Assembly (NCBI GenBank): GCA_028066595.1
Contig: JALCBJ010000004.1
Location: forward strand, 111,935 to 175,934
Source: Thermoanaerobaculia bacterium
GTDB lineage: Bacteria; Acidobacteriota; Thermoanaerobaculia; Multivoradales; J023
Reading direction: 5' to 3'
DNA length: 64,000 bases
In this document: positions 17,205 to 26,084 of the stretch, piece after piece
Numbering within the stretch: the stretch's first letter is position 1
Layout: each line of letters begins with the position of its first letter
The notes under the pieces: model-generated
Told to the model about the DNA's origin: nothing
Database searches by the model: none
The model's input: the letters and a program-made list of their open reading frames with translations, nothing else
Position numbers and translations under genes: made by a program

Positions 17205-18890
17205 TCAGCCGGCTTCGCGTCCAGATGGCAACCGAAGCACGGCCATTTCCTGGGCATTCCGCAGCAGCAGTAAATCGCCCACCAGCACTGGATGGTTCCA
17301 GGTCTTGCCTTCGAGAAGCGGCTGTCGGGCGAGCTCCACAAAGGCCTCCGGAGTTGCAGATACCAGAATCGCGTCGCCGCCCTCCGACACCACGAGGAGG
17401 AGATCCTGATCGGCGAGTAGCAACAGTTGACCATGTCCGTAGCGGCCGCCTTTCCATGATCGCGAGCCGTCGGCCAGGTCGACGCTTGCGAGAATCCGAC
17501 CATCGAAACCATACGCATGACCGTGATGGATCACAAAGTCGTTGAAATTGGGCTTGAGACGATGAGAGGTCCATACCTCCTTCACGTTCCAGCGGCCTGA
17601 CCTTTTCGACACCGAAAGGCGGCGAACTCCCTTGCCCTCACCCGCGCTGATCAGTAGGTGCCGGGAATCGATCGCCGCCGGCTGCACGAGAGCTGCGCCT
17701 TTCCAGGGGTGGTGCCAGACCTCCGCTCCGTCGTCGGGGGACAGGCCGCTGACCCCCGTGTGGTTCAGGTGCACGATCTGAGGCACGCCGCCAAGCCGCA
17801 GAAGGTGCGGTGAGCTGTAGCTCATGCCACGATCTGGGCCTTTCCAGAGCACCGCGCCAGACGCCGAATCGTAGACGAGAACGCGACCCGACGCAGCGAC
17901 GACCACCCGGTCTTCCAGCAAGAGCGGCGACGCTGCGAACCCCCAGAAGGGAACCGGCTCGTCGGCATCGGTCGTCAGATCACGACTCCACAGAAGCTCG
18001 CCGGTATCAGCGTCCAGCGTGTTCAGTATGCCGGTCGCACCCAATGCAACGACACGTCCCGAATGAACTGCCGGTGTCGAACGCGGGCCCGGACCACCCA
18101 TTGACTCCTCGAAGCGCGCCTCATCGGCGTGCCGCCAGACGATGTCACCCGTCGTCAAGTGATAGCAGGTCACGACCTCGTCGGAGCCGAGCTGCTCCTG
18201 GGTGAAGAAGCGATCAGCCGCCACGGCGAAGGATGACCAACCCGGTCCGACCGATCGGCGCCAAACCACCTCGGGTGGCGACGTCCGCCAATCCGTCGCG
18301 ATCCTCGAGCCGAAGACCACTCCGTCGCGTCGAGGCCCTCGAAAGCCTGGCCAGTCGATCTGATCGCCTCCCTGGCATACCAGGGGTGCCGCCACCGGAT
18401 CCGCCGTCGGTCCACCCTCTAGAAGCTGCTCTTCGGGTGAGTCCCACCACCGCCAGGAGAACTGGAAGGCATGGTCACCGCGGAGTCCGTCCATACGCAA
18501 GAGACTCCAGCCGCCCACCGTGGCCGCGATCAGCGCGACCAGAACGCCCCCTCGCCAAGCCACCGGTCGACGGTGGGTGACCACAGCCCACACGACCCAC
18601 GAGATGCCGGCAACCGGTACGGCGCAGGCCAGGAACCACATCATGGACATCGAGGGGTGAGCTAGCCACCAAGTGGTCACCAACGCTCCGGCCATTACAC
18701 CCGTCACCAGAACGCGCTCGAACCTCGACGCCGTGGAGAATCCGACCCACCACACGACGATCGCCAGGGAGCCCACCAAGCCGGCGAGGAACGTAATGCG
18801 GAATCCTTCGAATCTGGGCAGAACGACGGAGATCGACAGCTTCAAGACGACCATGAGGCCTGCGACGCCGACACCCGGCCAGAGTCTCAA
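17205..18890 (-). CDS. PQQ-type beta-propeller protein with N-terminal membrane domain
   Basis: The 561-residue protein begins with five or so hydrophobic helices (about residues 5-125), then a propeller starting WPGFRGPRRDGV, a signature of PQQ-like repeat proteins, with blades TGDIVWRHAD, TGELLWSRDL, SGAVLWKGPD and DGSRSWKGG. The propeller should face the periplasm, anchored by the membrane domain. The start is a TTG at 18890; an internal ATG at 18854 is possible. It is divergent from the AraC-type regulator at 18942 with 51 bases between, so that regulator may control it. No quinoprotein active site is recognised. Confidence 0.85.
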   Translation of the reverse strand: MRLWPGVGVAGLMVVLKLSISVVLPRFEGFRITFLAGLVGSLAIVVWWVGFSTASRFERVLVTGVMAGALVTTWWLAHPSMSMMWFLACAVPVAGISWVVWAVVTHRRPVAWRGGVLVALIAATVGGWSLLRMDGLRGDHAFQFSWRWWDSPEEQLLEGGPTADPVAAPLVCQGGDQIDWPGFRGPRRDGVVFGSRIATDWRTSPPEVVWRRSVGPGWSSFAVAADRFFTQEQLGSDEVVTCYHLTTGDIVWRHADEARFEESMGGPGPRSTPAVHSGRVVALGATGILNTLDADTGELLWSRDLTTDADEPVPFWGFAASPLLLEDRVVVAASGRVLVYDSASGAVLWKGPDRGMSYSSPHLLRLGGVPQIVHLNHTGVSGLSPDDGAEVWHHPWKGAALVQPAAIDSRHLLISAGEGKGVRRLSVSKRSGRWNVKEVWTSHRLKPNFNDFVIHHGHAYGFDGRILASVDLADGSRSWKGGRYGHGQLLLLADQDLLLVVSEGGDAILVSATPEAFVELARQPLLEGKTWNHPVLVGDLLLLRNAQEMAVLRLPSGREAG

Positions 18891-18941
18891 CTCACGAGAT
18901 CAAGAATTCAAAGCTCCGGTAGGTGTATTCGTATTCATCGG

Positions 18942-20099
18942 ATGTGCCGCGCCAGCTCCTCGATGAATCCTAGGTCTGCCCACCGCCGAAGCACCATGAC
19001 TCGCCCATCCAATTCTCGTGACTTTGGCATCCACAGCCGACCGGCCACGGATCGATTCGCAGAGCCGCGGCGTCCCGCTCGCCCCGTTCCTGTCGGTCGA
19101 ACGGTTGCGGCGGGGATCCCTCGAGCACTCCTAGATTTCGCTGTCAGCCGAGGAGGCGAGCGCCAACTACTCCTGGAGAACAGTGGGCTGTCGCCATCGG
19201 ACCTGGAGATTCAGGAGAGCCGAGTCCCGTTGAAGAAGTACCTGCAGCTCATGGCGGAAGCCAAGCGAGCCTGTGACGACCCGGCACTCGCATTGCACTT
19301 TGGCGAATCCGTCGATCTCGCGGAGATGTCGATCGTCGCACAACTCTGTCAGGTCGGCACCGACACGCGGGAGGCCCTGGCGCTGCTCAACCGATTCTCC
19401 CGCCTGATGGTCGACGACCAGGATCCGGAGGCCGCAGATCGGATTCGACTCGTCCGAAGGGGTCATGACCTCTGGGTTCATCTAGATCCACATCCATCGG
19501 TCGACTTTCCGGAGTTGACGGAAAGCGGCCTCGCACGCATGGCCGGCGGCTTCCGTCGCATCTTTGGCGACCGTCGATTCGCCAGGGAAGTTCATGTGAC
19601 TCACCCCGCACCGAGCTATCGGCACGAGTACGAACGCATCTTCCGGGCACCCGTGATCTTCGACTGCGACTGGAATGCCATTCGAGTGGACGAGCCGATC
19701 GTCGACTTCGAGCTCCCGTCCCCGAAGCCCTATGTCTTCGACCTGCTGCGAGATCACGCCGAACAACTACTGGACCAGATGGAGCACTCCAAGACCCTCG
19801 GGGACCAAGTCCAGAGCCGGCTGGCCTCTCGGCTGGCAGGCGGGGATCTAGGGATGGCGAGCGTCGCAACGGATCTCGGCATATCCAGGCAGACCCTCTA
19901 TCGCCGCTTGCGAGGGGAGGGTCTTTCCTATGCCCAGATCCTCGACGATCTCCGCCGCGAAATCGCGCTACGGGCCATCCACGAGCAAAGAATTCCGGTC
20001 CACCGTGTCGCGCGCCGGCTCGGGTACTCGGAATCCAGTGCCTTCTGTCGAGCCTTCAAGCGATGGACCGGCAAACCGCCTAGCTCCGGCTTCTCATAG
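18942..20099 (+). CDS. AraC-family transcriptional regulator with N-terminal arabinose-binding-like domain
   Basis: The 385-residue protein has a basic leader, an Arabinose_bd-type effector domain (GIPRALLDFAVSRGG, then LQLMAEAKRACDDPALALHFGE), and a C-terminal double helix-turn-helix (MASVATDLGISRQTLYRRL and VHRVARRLGYSESSAFCRAF, ending FKRWTGKPPS). OruR/GadX-like regulators share this layout. The start is uncertain: ATGs at 18963 and 18996 are equally possible and none has a good ribosome site. It is divergent from the membrane PQQ protein. Effector unknown. Confidence 0.92.
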   Translation: MCRASSSMNPRSAHRRSTMTRPSNSRDFGIHSRPATDRFAEPRRPARPVPVGRTVAAGIPRALLDFAVSRGGERQLLLENSGLSPSDLEIQESRVPLKKYLQLMAEAKRACDDPALALHFGESVDLAEMSIVAQLCQVGTDTREALALLNRFSRLMVDDQDPEAADRIRLVRRGHDLWVHLDPHPSVDFPELTESGLARMAGGFRRIFGDRRFAREVHVTHPAPSYRHEYERIFRAPVIFDCDWNAIRVDEPIVDFELPSPKPYVFDLLRDHAEQLLDQMEHSKTLGDQVQSRLASRLAGGDLGMASVATDLGISRQTLYRRLRGEGLSYAQILDDLRREIALRAIHEQRIPVHRVARRLGYSESSAFCRAFKRWTGKPPSSGFS

Positions 20100-20143
20100 C
20101 CGCTCCAACGCCTCGGCGGCGAAGATCGCCGATCGGTCGGTCG

Positions 20144-20180
20144 TTTGGGGGCTGCCCTGGCGCAGGCAGCACCCCCAAAA
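20144..20180. terminator. Bidirectional terminator between convergent genes
   Basis: An inverted repeat, TTTGGGGG-CTGCC on the left and GGCAGCACCCCCAAAA on the right with a short bulge and an 8-base loop, lies between the AraC gene end (20099) and the YfhO-like gene end (20215). A-run and T-run flanks suit termination in both directions. Confidence 0.75.
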
Positions 20181-20214
20181 GACCTCATCAAGGATCACGC
20201 CTGCCGTGCGCCCC

Positions 20215-22602
20215 CTAGGAGGCTGGTATCGGCACTCTTGATCGAACGACGAGCCAAACAAGTCCTACAGATGCCGCTGTGAATAGCATCCAGCCCAAGA
20301 CGAATCCCTTGGGTACGTAGCGCAACATGAGGTTGCTCACGCCAGCAGGCAACACCACGCCGACATAGCCACCGTGGATCGTCACGACCGACAGATCCTC
20401 GCCGTCAGCTCGGGCCCGCCAACCAGGGGCGTGGGGAATGGAGGTGGCCAGGACTGCGCAGGGAGGTATGCCCTCCGGCAGCTCGAGCTCCACGAGACCG
20501 GGTCGTGCTCGCTTTGCCGCCACTGCACCGGTCGTGGGCGCGACGCGATGACAATCGGACGCTGCGAGCGCCCCGGGCTCGAGGGCAGCGCGGCGGGGAT
20601 CCGTCATGGCGGCGATCCAGCCCTTCAACTCGTGCTCCGCGACCTCGTCGGCACCGGAGGCGAGGAACCACCGCGGCAACGCGTCAGGATTCCGCCAAAG
20701 TACATATGGAGGAAGCTCCTCGAGCCGATCGAAGCCATGAAGTGGTGGAAAGTGAGCGGCTGAGAGCACCACGCGAACGTTCAGGAAATCGAGAAACGGG
20801 TGCTCCAGATTGCTCATCGGCGCGAAGTACTGCACTCGCGAGGGCGCGAAACCGAATGCCGCGTCCAGGGCCGCGATTTGTGCTGCCGACGCCATGGGGT
20901 TGTGGGGGCGCGGATCGGCGAGATCGTAGACTGCTGGGATGTCCGGATAGAGGAGGTAGTCGTCTCCCACCACGCGCCATGGTGTGTTGGAAACGCCTCC
21001 GGTCACTTCCGCCGCAATCCTCTCCAGGACCGGCGTTCGCGGATAGAAATGCGCTGGCTCACCCGCTGGCAGCCCGGCGCGTGCCCATGGCAGCAAGTCG
21101 AGCAAGGCGATGGCCATCCAACCCATGGCCAGCAGATGCTGCCGCGAGCGCAGCCGCACCATGGCCACGGCCAGGGTCATGACACCCGCCCAGAGCACCC
21201 AGTTGAAGGGGCTCGGACTCGCGGCGAGTGAGAGTGCACCGGCGAGCCCACATGCACACCAACCCCACCACCCCCGGCGCGCGGAAGCCAGAGTTTGTAG
21301 TCCGAGGGCACCCGCGACGGCGAGCGCCGGACTCGCCACCAGCAACAGGCGAGCATAGGCCGGGGTACGGAGAGGAGGTATCTCGAAAAGAACTCGCATC
21401 AGCGGCAGCGGCTCCGAGGCGAGCACATAGCAGGCCACCGCCATGCCCAAGAACGGTAGAGCCAGCCGCCGACGCCGTCGAGATGCGAGGGCGACGAAGC
21501 CGGTCGCCAAGGCGACGATGCCGGCGTAACCGGTGAGGCTGTCCGGCCAGGAAATGGCGCCGCCGCTTTGCTGCGTGGAGTAAGGAAAGCGAAACACGTC
21601 GCGAGAGAGAGGAGACAGGAGCAGTTTCCCTCTCATGTAGTAGAACCACGACATCGGCTCGTTCCAAGTCATCGCAGCATCGCGATCGAGATCCTCCAGG
21701 GTCTCTACCGCTCTCGCGCTTTCCGGAAGAACCCCGAGGAAGGGCAGCACGTGGGGTGCGGACAACGCCAGGCCCAGAACCGCCGCCAACGCTGCCCGCG
21801 CAACCCCAGCTCCCGTCTCGCGCAGTGCCCCCGGAGACGAATAGCGCGCCAGGGAAAGCGCCACGACGGCAGCGCCGAGGCCTGCCGCCAACGCCGTCTC
21901 CGGGTGCCCTCCGAGCAGGATCGCCGCAAAGATCAAGGCGGTCGCCACGATCGCCCGCGGCCTCTTGGTGCGTACACATGCCAAAGACCCCAGGGCGAGC
22001 CAGGGAAACCACGCCCCTACCTGAGTCGCGGGAAAGAGACTCCAGGCCTGGATGCCACCTCCGAGAGAGAACGCCACTCCTGCCAGGAGCGCCCAGCGCA
22101 CGCGTGCACCGCAGGCGTTGGCCAGGAGGGCCGCGCCCTCCAGGGCCACCATCATCTTGAACGCCAAAACCGCGAGCAGAAAATACTGGATCGGCAGAAC
22201 ACGCGAGAGCATGGCCAGAGGCGACATCGCGCCTGCTTGAGGATTCGACCACGGCGAGCTACCACCTCCGATCACGTCGGACCACAACGGCAGCCGGCCG
22301 TCGGCGAAGGCATGTCGTACGTCGAGCTCCCACGGGATCAGCAACAGGGCAGCGTCGTTGAGATCGGCGTGCATCGCCTGTTCCACGGCTTGGGGAGCGC
22401 CGGGAATCCCGAGTGTCGCGGTAGGAGCGAGCACGCGCTCCGGCATGAGCCAAGGCAGCAAGAGTCCGAGAGGCAGCACGCATCCGGCCACCATCACGCT
22501 TGGATGCAGGCGGCGTCCCAGCCCGTAGGCCAGGATCCACAAGAGTCCCTGCAGGAGGAGCAGGAGGGCGAGGAGCGCCGCTGCGAGAACGAGAGGGTGC
22601 AT
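20215..22602 (-). CDS. YfhO-like polytopic membrane protein (GT-C type)
   Basis: The 795-residue protein has about a dozen hydrophobic segments followed by a large extracytoplasmic C-terminal domain and a last helix (LGWMLFTAASVGLVWLVV). Family-like features are AALLLIPWELDVRHAFADG in the first loop, WSNPQAGAMSPLA, and GGHPETALA. Characterised YfhO proteins glycosylate lipoteichoic acid from undecaprenyl-phosphate sugars in Gram-positives; the acceptor in this Gram-negative is unknown. The gene stands alone between convergent and tail-to-head neighbours. Confidence 0.83.
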   Translation of the reverse strand: MHPLVLAAALLALLLLLQGLLWILAYGLGRRLHPSVMVAGCVLPLGLLLPWLMPERVLAPTATLGIPGAPQAVEQAMHADLNDAALLLIPWELDVRHAFADGRLPLWSDVIGGGSSPWSNPQAGAMSPLAMLSRVLPIQYFLLAVLAFKMMVALEGAALLANACGARVRWALLAGVAFSLGGGIQAWSLFPATQVGAWFPWLALGSLACVRTKRPRAIVATALIFAAILLGGHPETALAAGLGAAVVALSLARYSSPGALRETGAGVARAALAAVLGLALSAPHVLPFLGVLPESARAVETLEDLDRDAAMTWNEPMSWFYYMRGKLLLSPLSRDVFRFPYSTQQSGGAISWPDSLTGYAGIVALATGFVALASRRRRRLALPFLGMAVACYVLASEPLPLMRVLFEIPPLRTPAYARLLLVASPALAVAGALGLQTLASARRGWWGWCACGLAGALSLAASPSPFNWVLWAGVMTLAVAMVRLRSRQHLLAMGWMAIALLDLLPWARAGLPAGEPAHFYPRTPVLERIAAEVTGGVSNTPWRVVGDDYLLYPDIPAVYDLADPRPHNPMASAAQIAALDAAFGFAPSRVQYFAPMSNLEHPFLDFLNVRVVLSAAHFPPLHGFDRLEELPPYVLWRNPDALPRWFLASGADEVAEHELKGWIAAMTDPRRAALEPGALAASDCHRVAPTTGAVAAKRARPGLVELELPEGIPPCAVLATSIPHAPGWRARADGEDLSVVTIHGGYVGVVLPAGVSNLMLRYVPKGFVLGWMLFTAASVGLVWLVVRSRVPIPAS

Positions 22603-22645
22603 TCAATCAGCCGTCAACGAAAGCTGAATCCGGCGACGTGGCAGT

Positions 22646-24631
22646 CTAGGGCGCCGCCGGAGATGGGGACGGAGCCGAGGTGGGATCACTCTCTTTCAGG
22701 TAGCGATCGAGGAACTCACGAATACCACGGTAACCCGCTTCCTGGTTCTCGCGCTTGACGAATCCGTGGCCCTCGTCCTCGAACACGAGATATTCCACCG
22801 GCACGCCGTTCGCACGCGCCGCAGCGACGATTTCGTCCGACTCCGCCTGGAGTACCCGAGGGTCGTTGGCGCCCTGGAGCACCATCAAGGGTCGAATGAT
22901 GTTCTCGGCATGGAAAAGAGGCGAGAAGGAGCGCAGGAACTCTTCGTCGTCGGCCTTGCCCATCTCCTGTTCGAACATCTTGCGCGCCGCCTCCCACCAA
23001 GGCGGAATGTTCTGCAACGTCCGAACCCAGTTGGAGACACCGAAAATATCGACGCCCACGTCGAACGCCTCTGGCTCGAACGTGAGCGCTGCGAGCACCA
23101 TGAATCCGCCGTAGCTGCCACCGATGATGCCGATGCGCTCAGGATCGACATAGCCGGTGTCGATCAACATCTGCTTCGACGCAACGCAATCCTGGAGATC
23201 GCCACCGCCATGGTCGAGGTCATCCATGTGGAAGAAGGTCTTGCCGTAGCCCGAGCTGCCGCGGTTGTTGATGGCGTAGACGACATAGCCGTGGTTCACC
23301 AGATACTGGGTCAGATCGCGATAGCCAACGCGACTCTGCCCGCCGGGTCCGCCGTGCACCGACACCAGTGCCGGTAGCTTGGCGCCGTCGGCATTGGCCT
23401 GGTGTGGCTTGTAGAGGACACCCGGAATCTCGACGCCGTCGAAGCTCTCGAACCGCACGACCTCGCCACTCACCAGGTGCTCCGGATCGATCTCCGCCGA
23501 CAGCGAGCGGGTGAGGCGACGCGGAGCCTCGCCGCCGCGCAGCTCCGCCACGTACAGGTCTCCCGGCGTGCGGTCGGTGGAGGCGAAGAGGCTGATCTTC
23601 GTCTCGTCGCGAGAGAATCCGACGCTCGTGACCTGGGCATCCGACAGCTCCGGCAGGGCCAGCTCATCCAAGGTGGTGGCGTCGTAGAGGTGAAGTCGAG
23701 TTCGAGCGTCCTCATTGACAGCCACCACTAGATGCTTGCCGCTACGCGACAGATAGGCCCACATCACATCCCAGTCGAATCGTGCGACCTCCTGGCGATC
23801 GGTGCCGTCGGGTCGCACTTTCGCCAGATAGCTGAATTCGGAGTCGCGGTCGGTGGTGTAGTAGACCCACTCGCCATCGGCCGAGAAGCTGAGAGGACGG
23901 TCGCTGCTCTCGCCCTCCAGACTCAAAGTGGTCCGCTCGCCACTTGCCAGATCTTGCACCAGGACATCGGTATCCGCGTTGCCGAGGGTCTGCGCTAGAA
24001 GCACCCTGGACTTGTCGGGCGACAGGTCAGAGAACTGGTAGCCCTGATTCTCGAAAACCAGCTCGCGGGAGTAGTCGCTCGGATCCACGAGGTAGGCGTC
24101 CATGAACTTGGGATCACGCTCGTTGGTGAGCACGATCATCGCGCTCTCGTCCCACGTCCAACCTCCGAACGTGGCACGATGTTCGTCGCCGGGCGTCAGA
24201 TCGGTGACGCTGCCGTCCGTCTCTTGCACGAAGACGTGGTAGAGCTCGTTTCCGCCCGAGTCGGAGACGTAGACGAACCGCTCGTCCTCGGGAAAGTAAC
24301 CGGAGACGAAAATCGATTCATCGGTCTGCTGGGTGAGCTGCGTCTCACCACTACCGTCGACCGCCAGAGCGTAGGCGTTGTAGATGCCGCTGCGGTCGTG
24401 GTGCACGAGGAGCTTCGTGCCGTCCGGCGAGAAGCCGCCTCCACCGTAGGCCGTGACATCGAGAAACGCACCGATGGGGTATCTGGGCACGTCGGTGAGC
24501 ACCGTCTCAGCTTCCGCAGACGAGTCCACGTCGGAGGCGGAGTCGCCACCAGGACAGCCCGTCAACAAAAGGCTGGCAAGAATCAGTGGTAGGTAGAAGT
24601 GGCGAACGTCACGGCGGGTTATAGCGGCCAT
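22646..24631 (-). CDS. S9-family peptidase, lipoprotein (prolyl oligopeptidase/acylaminoacyl-peptidase type)
   Basis: The ATG at 24631 gives a 661-residue protein with a lipoprotein signal (lipobox LLTGC, Cys 26); an upstream start would disturb it. An N-terminal WD40/beta-propeller-like domain (repeated SPDGTKLLV, SFSADGEWVYY, GFSRDETKISL) precedes an alpha/beta hydrolase domain. The catalytic triad is S506 in GGSYGG, D590 in GANDPRV and H622 in DEGHGF. It should cleave short peptides in the periplasm or on the outer surface. It is divergent from the membrane-bound AraC regulator at 24893. Confidence 0.96.
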   Translation of the reverse strand: MAAITRRDVRHFYLPLILASLLLTGCPGGDSASDVDSSAEAETVLTDVPRYPIGAFLDVTAYGGGGFSPDGTKLLVHHDRSGIYNAYALAVDGSGETQLTQQTDESIFVSGYFPEDERFVYVSDSGGNELYHVFVQETDGSVTDLTPGDEHRATFGGWTWDESAMIVLTNERDPKFMDAYLVDPSDYSRELVFENQGYQFSDLSPDKSRVLLAQTLGNADTDVLVQDLASGERTTLSLEGESSDRPLSFSADGEWVYYTTDRDSEFSYLAKVRPDGTDRQEVARFDWDVMWAYLSRSGKHLVVAVNEDARTRLHLYDATTLDELALPELSDAQVTSVGFSRDETKISLFASTDRTPGDLYVAELRGGEAPRRLTRSLSAEIDPEHLVSGEVVRFESFDGVEIPGVLYKPHQANADGAKLPALVSVHGGPGGQSRVGYRDLTQYLVNHGYVVYAINNRGSSGYGKTFFHMDDLDHGGGDLQDCVASKQMLIDTGYVDPERIGIIGGSYGGFMVLAALTFEPEAFDVGVDIFGVSNWVRTLQNIPPWWEAARKMFEQEMGKADDEEFLRSFSPLFHAENIIRPLMVLQGANDPRVLQAESDEIVAAARANGVPVEYLVFEDEGHGFVKRENQEAGYRGIREFLDRYLKESDPTSAPSPSPAAP

Positions 24632-24892
24632 GGGGATCCCCTGGGTCTGTGAAAGGCCGACGACGAGCACGCAGGAACGCGCGTATTCTACGGGCCGACC
24701 GGCTCGGTCGTTGATCTATCCGTTTCCGACGGTCGCGCATGGAATGCGCTCACCGCGAGGCCAGGAACCCTACACTTGGCGGTGGAGTCATGCCAAGCAC
24801 GAGATGCGCCTCAGTGAGCTCGACTCGATCGGTAGCGGCGTCCACCTCCACGGATCCGCCGAGGCGGGCCGCTCCCAGTAGACTGCGGAGCC

Positions 24893-25939
24893 GTGGCAAC
24901 GAGCGGCATTCTCATCTTCATCGGGCTCTTCGGCTCGCTCCAGGCATGGCTTCTGGCCGCTGCCACCTGGTGGGGCGGGCGACGCGACGAGGTCCAGCGC
25001 GGCCAGGCGCGGCTGCTGGCGCTGCTCTTCGTCATCTTGGGGCTGGTGGTGGCGATCGTCAGCGTCGACCATGCCGGCTGGCTCGACCGCACAGTGCCTC
25101 TCGACTGGATCGAGTACAGCCTCTCTCTGCTCGCACCCACAATGTTCCTGGGCTATGCACATCGCATCGTCGGACGCGACACCTCGCCGACCTGGTGGTG
25201 TGTCCACTTCATCCCGCTGGCTGTTTGGTTCGCTTGGACTCTTCAAGAGCACCGAGTCTGGCCGAACCAAGACTGGCCTCCGATCGCGTTGATCGTCGCC
25301 TACCAGATCGCCTATACCCTGCGCGGCGCCATGCTGGCTTTCCCTGGTCCCAAGACCGGAGGAACCTCGAACGCGACCGGGCTGACCTTGTTGCGCGCCT
25401 GGATCGTCGGCTTCTCGATGGTGCACGTCGCGCAGCTGGTGCGACTGGCATTTCGTCACGTCGACGCACTCGAACAGGTGGTCCCGGTGACGGCGACAGT
25501 GGCACTCTACGGACTGGTGCTCTTCGCACTGCGCAGCGCGCGACTTCTCCAACCGTCGCCGCCGCCCTATGCGGGCTCTGGTCTCGCGCCGGACGCCGTC
25601 CGCGACGCCGCAGCGCACATCGAGACGATACTGGCCGACGAGCGGCTTTTTCTCGATCCGGATCTCGATCTCGGCGCGCTCGCGGCACGCGCCGGACTGT
25701 CCCGTGCCCATGCCTCCCAAGCGATCAACCAGAGCCTCGGTCTCTCATTCCACGACCTCGTGAATCGCCATCGCGTGAATACGGCTCGAGACCTGCTCGA
25801 CGATCCGGACCATGATCACGTGACCATCGACGCGGTGGGCCAGCGCGCGGGCTTCGCCTCGCGCTCCAGCTACTACGAGGCGTTCCGGCGGCACGCCGGG
25901 AGTACGCCCGGCCGCTATCGCGCCGATCGCGGCAACTGA
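24893..25939 (+). CDS. Membrane-anchored AraC-family regulator (seven-helix N-terminus)
   Basis: The 348-residue protein (GTG start) has about seven hydrophobic helices (residues 3-225: ILIFIGLFGSLQAWLL, LLALLFVILGLVVAIV and others), then a cytoplasmic AraC DNA-binding domain (ALAARAGLSRAHASQAINQ and VGQRAGFASRSSYYEAFRRHAG). Such 7TM-AraC proteins read a membrane or external signal directly. The CocE/NonD hydrolase lies 145 bases downstream, with an operator-like repeat in the gap, so that gene is the likely target. The S9 peptidase is divergent from it and could be another target. Confidence 0.9.
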   Translation: MATSGILIFIGLFGSLQAWLLAAATWWGGRRDEVQRGQARLLALLFVILGLVVAIVSVDHAGWLDRTVPLDWIEYSLSLLAPTMFLGYAHRIVGRDTSPTWWCVHFIPLAVWFAWTLQEHRVWPNQDWPPIALIVAYQIAYTLRGAMLAFPGPKTGGTSNATGLTLLRAWIVGFSMVHVAQLVRLAFRHVDALEQVVPVTATVALYGLVLFALRSARLLQPSPPPYAGSGLAPDAVRDAAAHIETILADERLFLDPDLDLGALAARAGLSRAHASQAINQSLGLSFHDLVNRHRVNTARDLLDDPDHDHVTIDAVGQRAGFASRSSYYEAFRRHAGSTPGRYRADRGN

Positions 25940-25952
25940 ACGTCGTATCCGT

Positions 25953-25984
25953 GTCCGAAAGGGTCCGGAAAGACGTTTCCGGAC
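25953..25984. promoter_or_regulatory. Operator-like repeat upstream of the CocE/NonD hydrolase
   Basis: GTCCGAAA at 25953 is repeated 10 bases later as GTCCGGAAA (25963-25971), which in turn pairs perfectly with TTTCCGGAC (25976-25984) across a 4-base gap. The 10-base phase of the direct repeat suits an AraC-type dimer on one DNA face. No T-run follows, so a terminator is less likely. The neighbouring 7TM-AraC regulator is the obvious candidate to bind it. Confidence 0.6.
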
Positions 25985-26084
25985 GTCCTCGAACGCCTTC
26001 TCGGACCACTGCGACGCGGTCATCTCCTAGGTTGGTCTAGCCCGGACACGGGCGCACCATGATCCATACCGCGGAGATACCAAG

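Noticed and set aside
16555-17574. A long open frame on the minus strand overlapping the methyltransferase and the PQQ-propeller gene end
   Set aside because: It is arginine/serine-rich with no domain, and lies opposite two genes with clear motifs; high GC gives such frames by chance.
21568-22758. A 396-codon plus-strand frame opposite the YfhO-like gene
   Set aside because: Composition is Arg/Gln/His-rich without any motif, and it overlaps a clear membrane protein on the other strand.
25963-25984. The 9-bp inverted repeat read as a terminator of the AraC gene
   Set aside because: No T-run follows and the phased direct repeat beside it fits an operator better.
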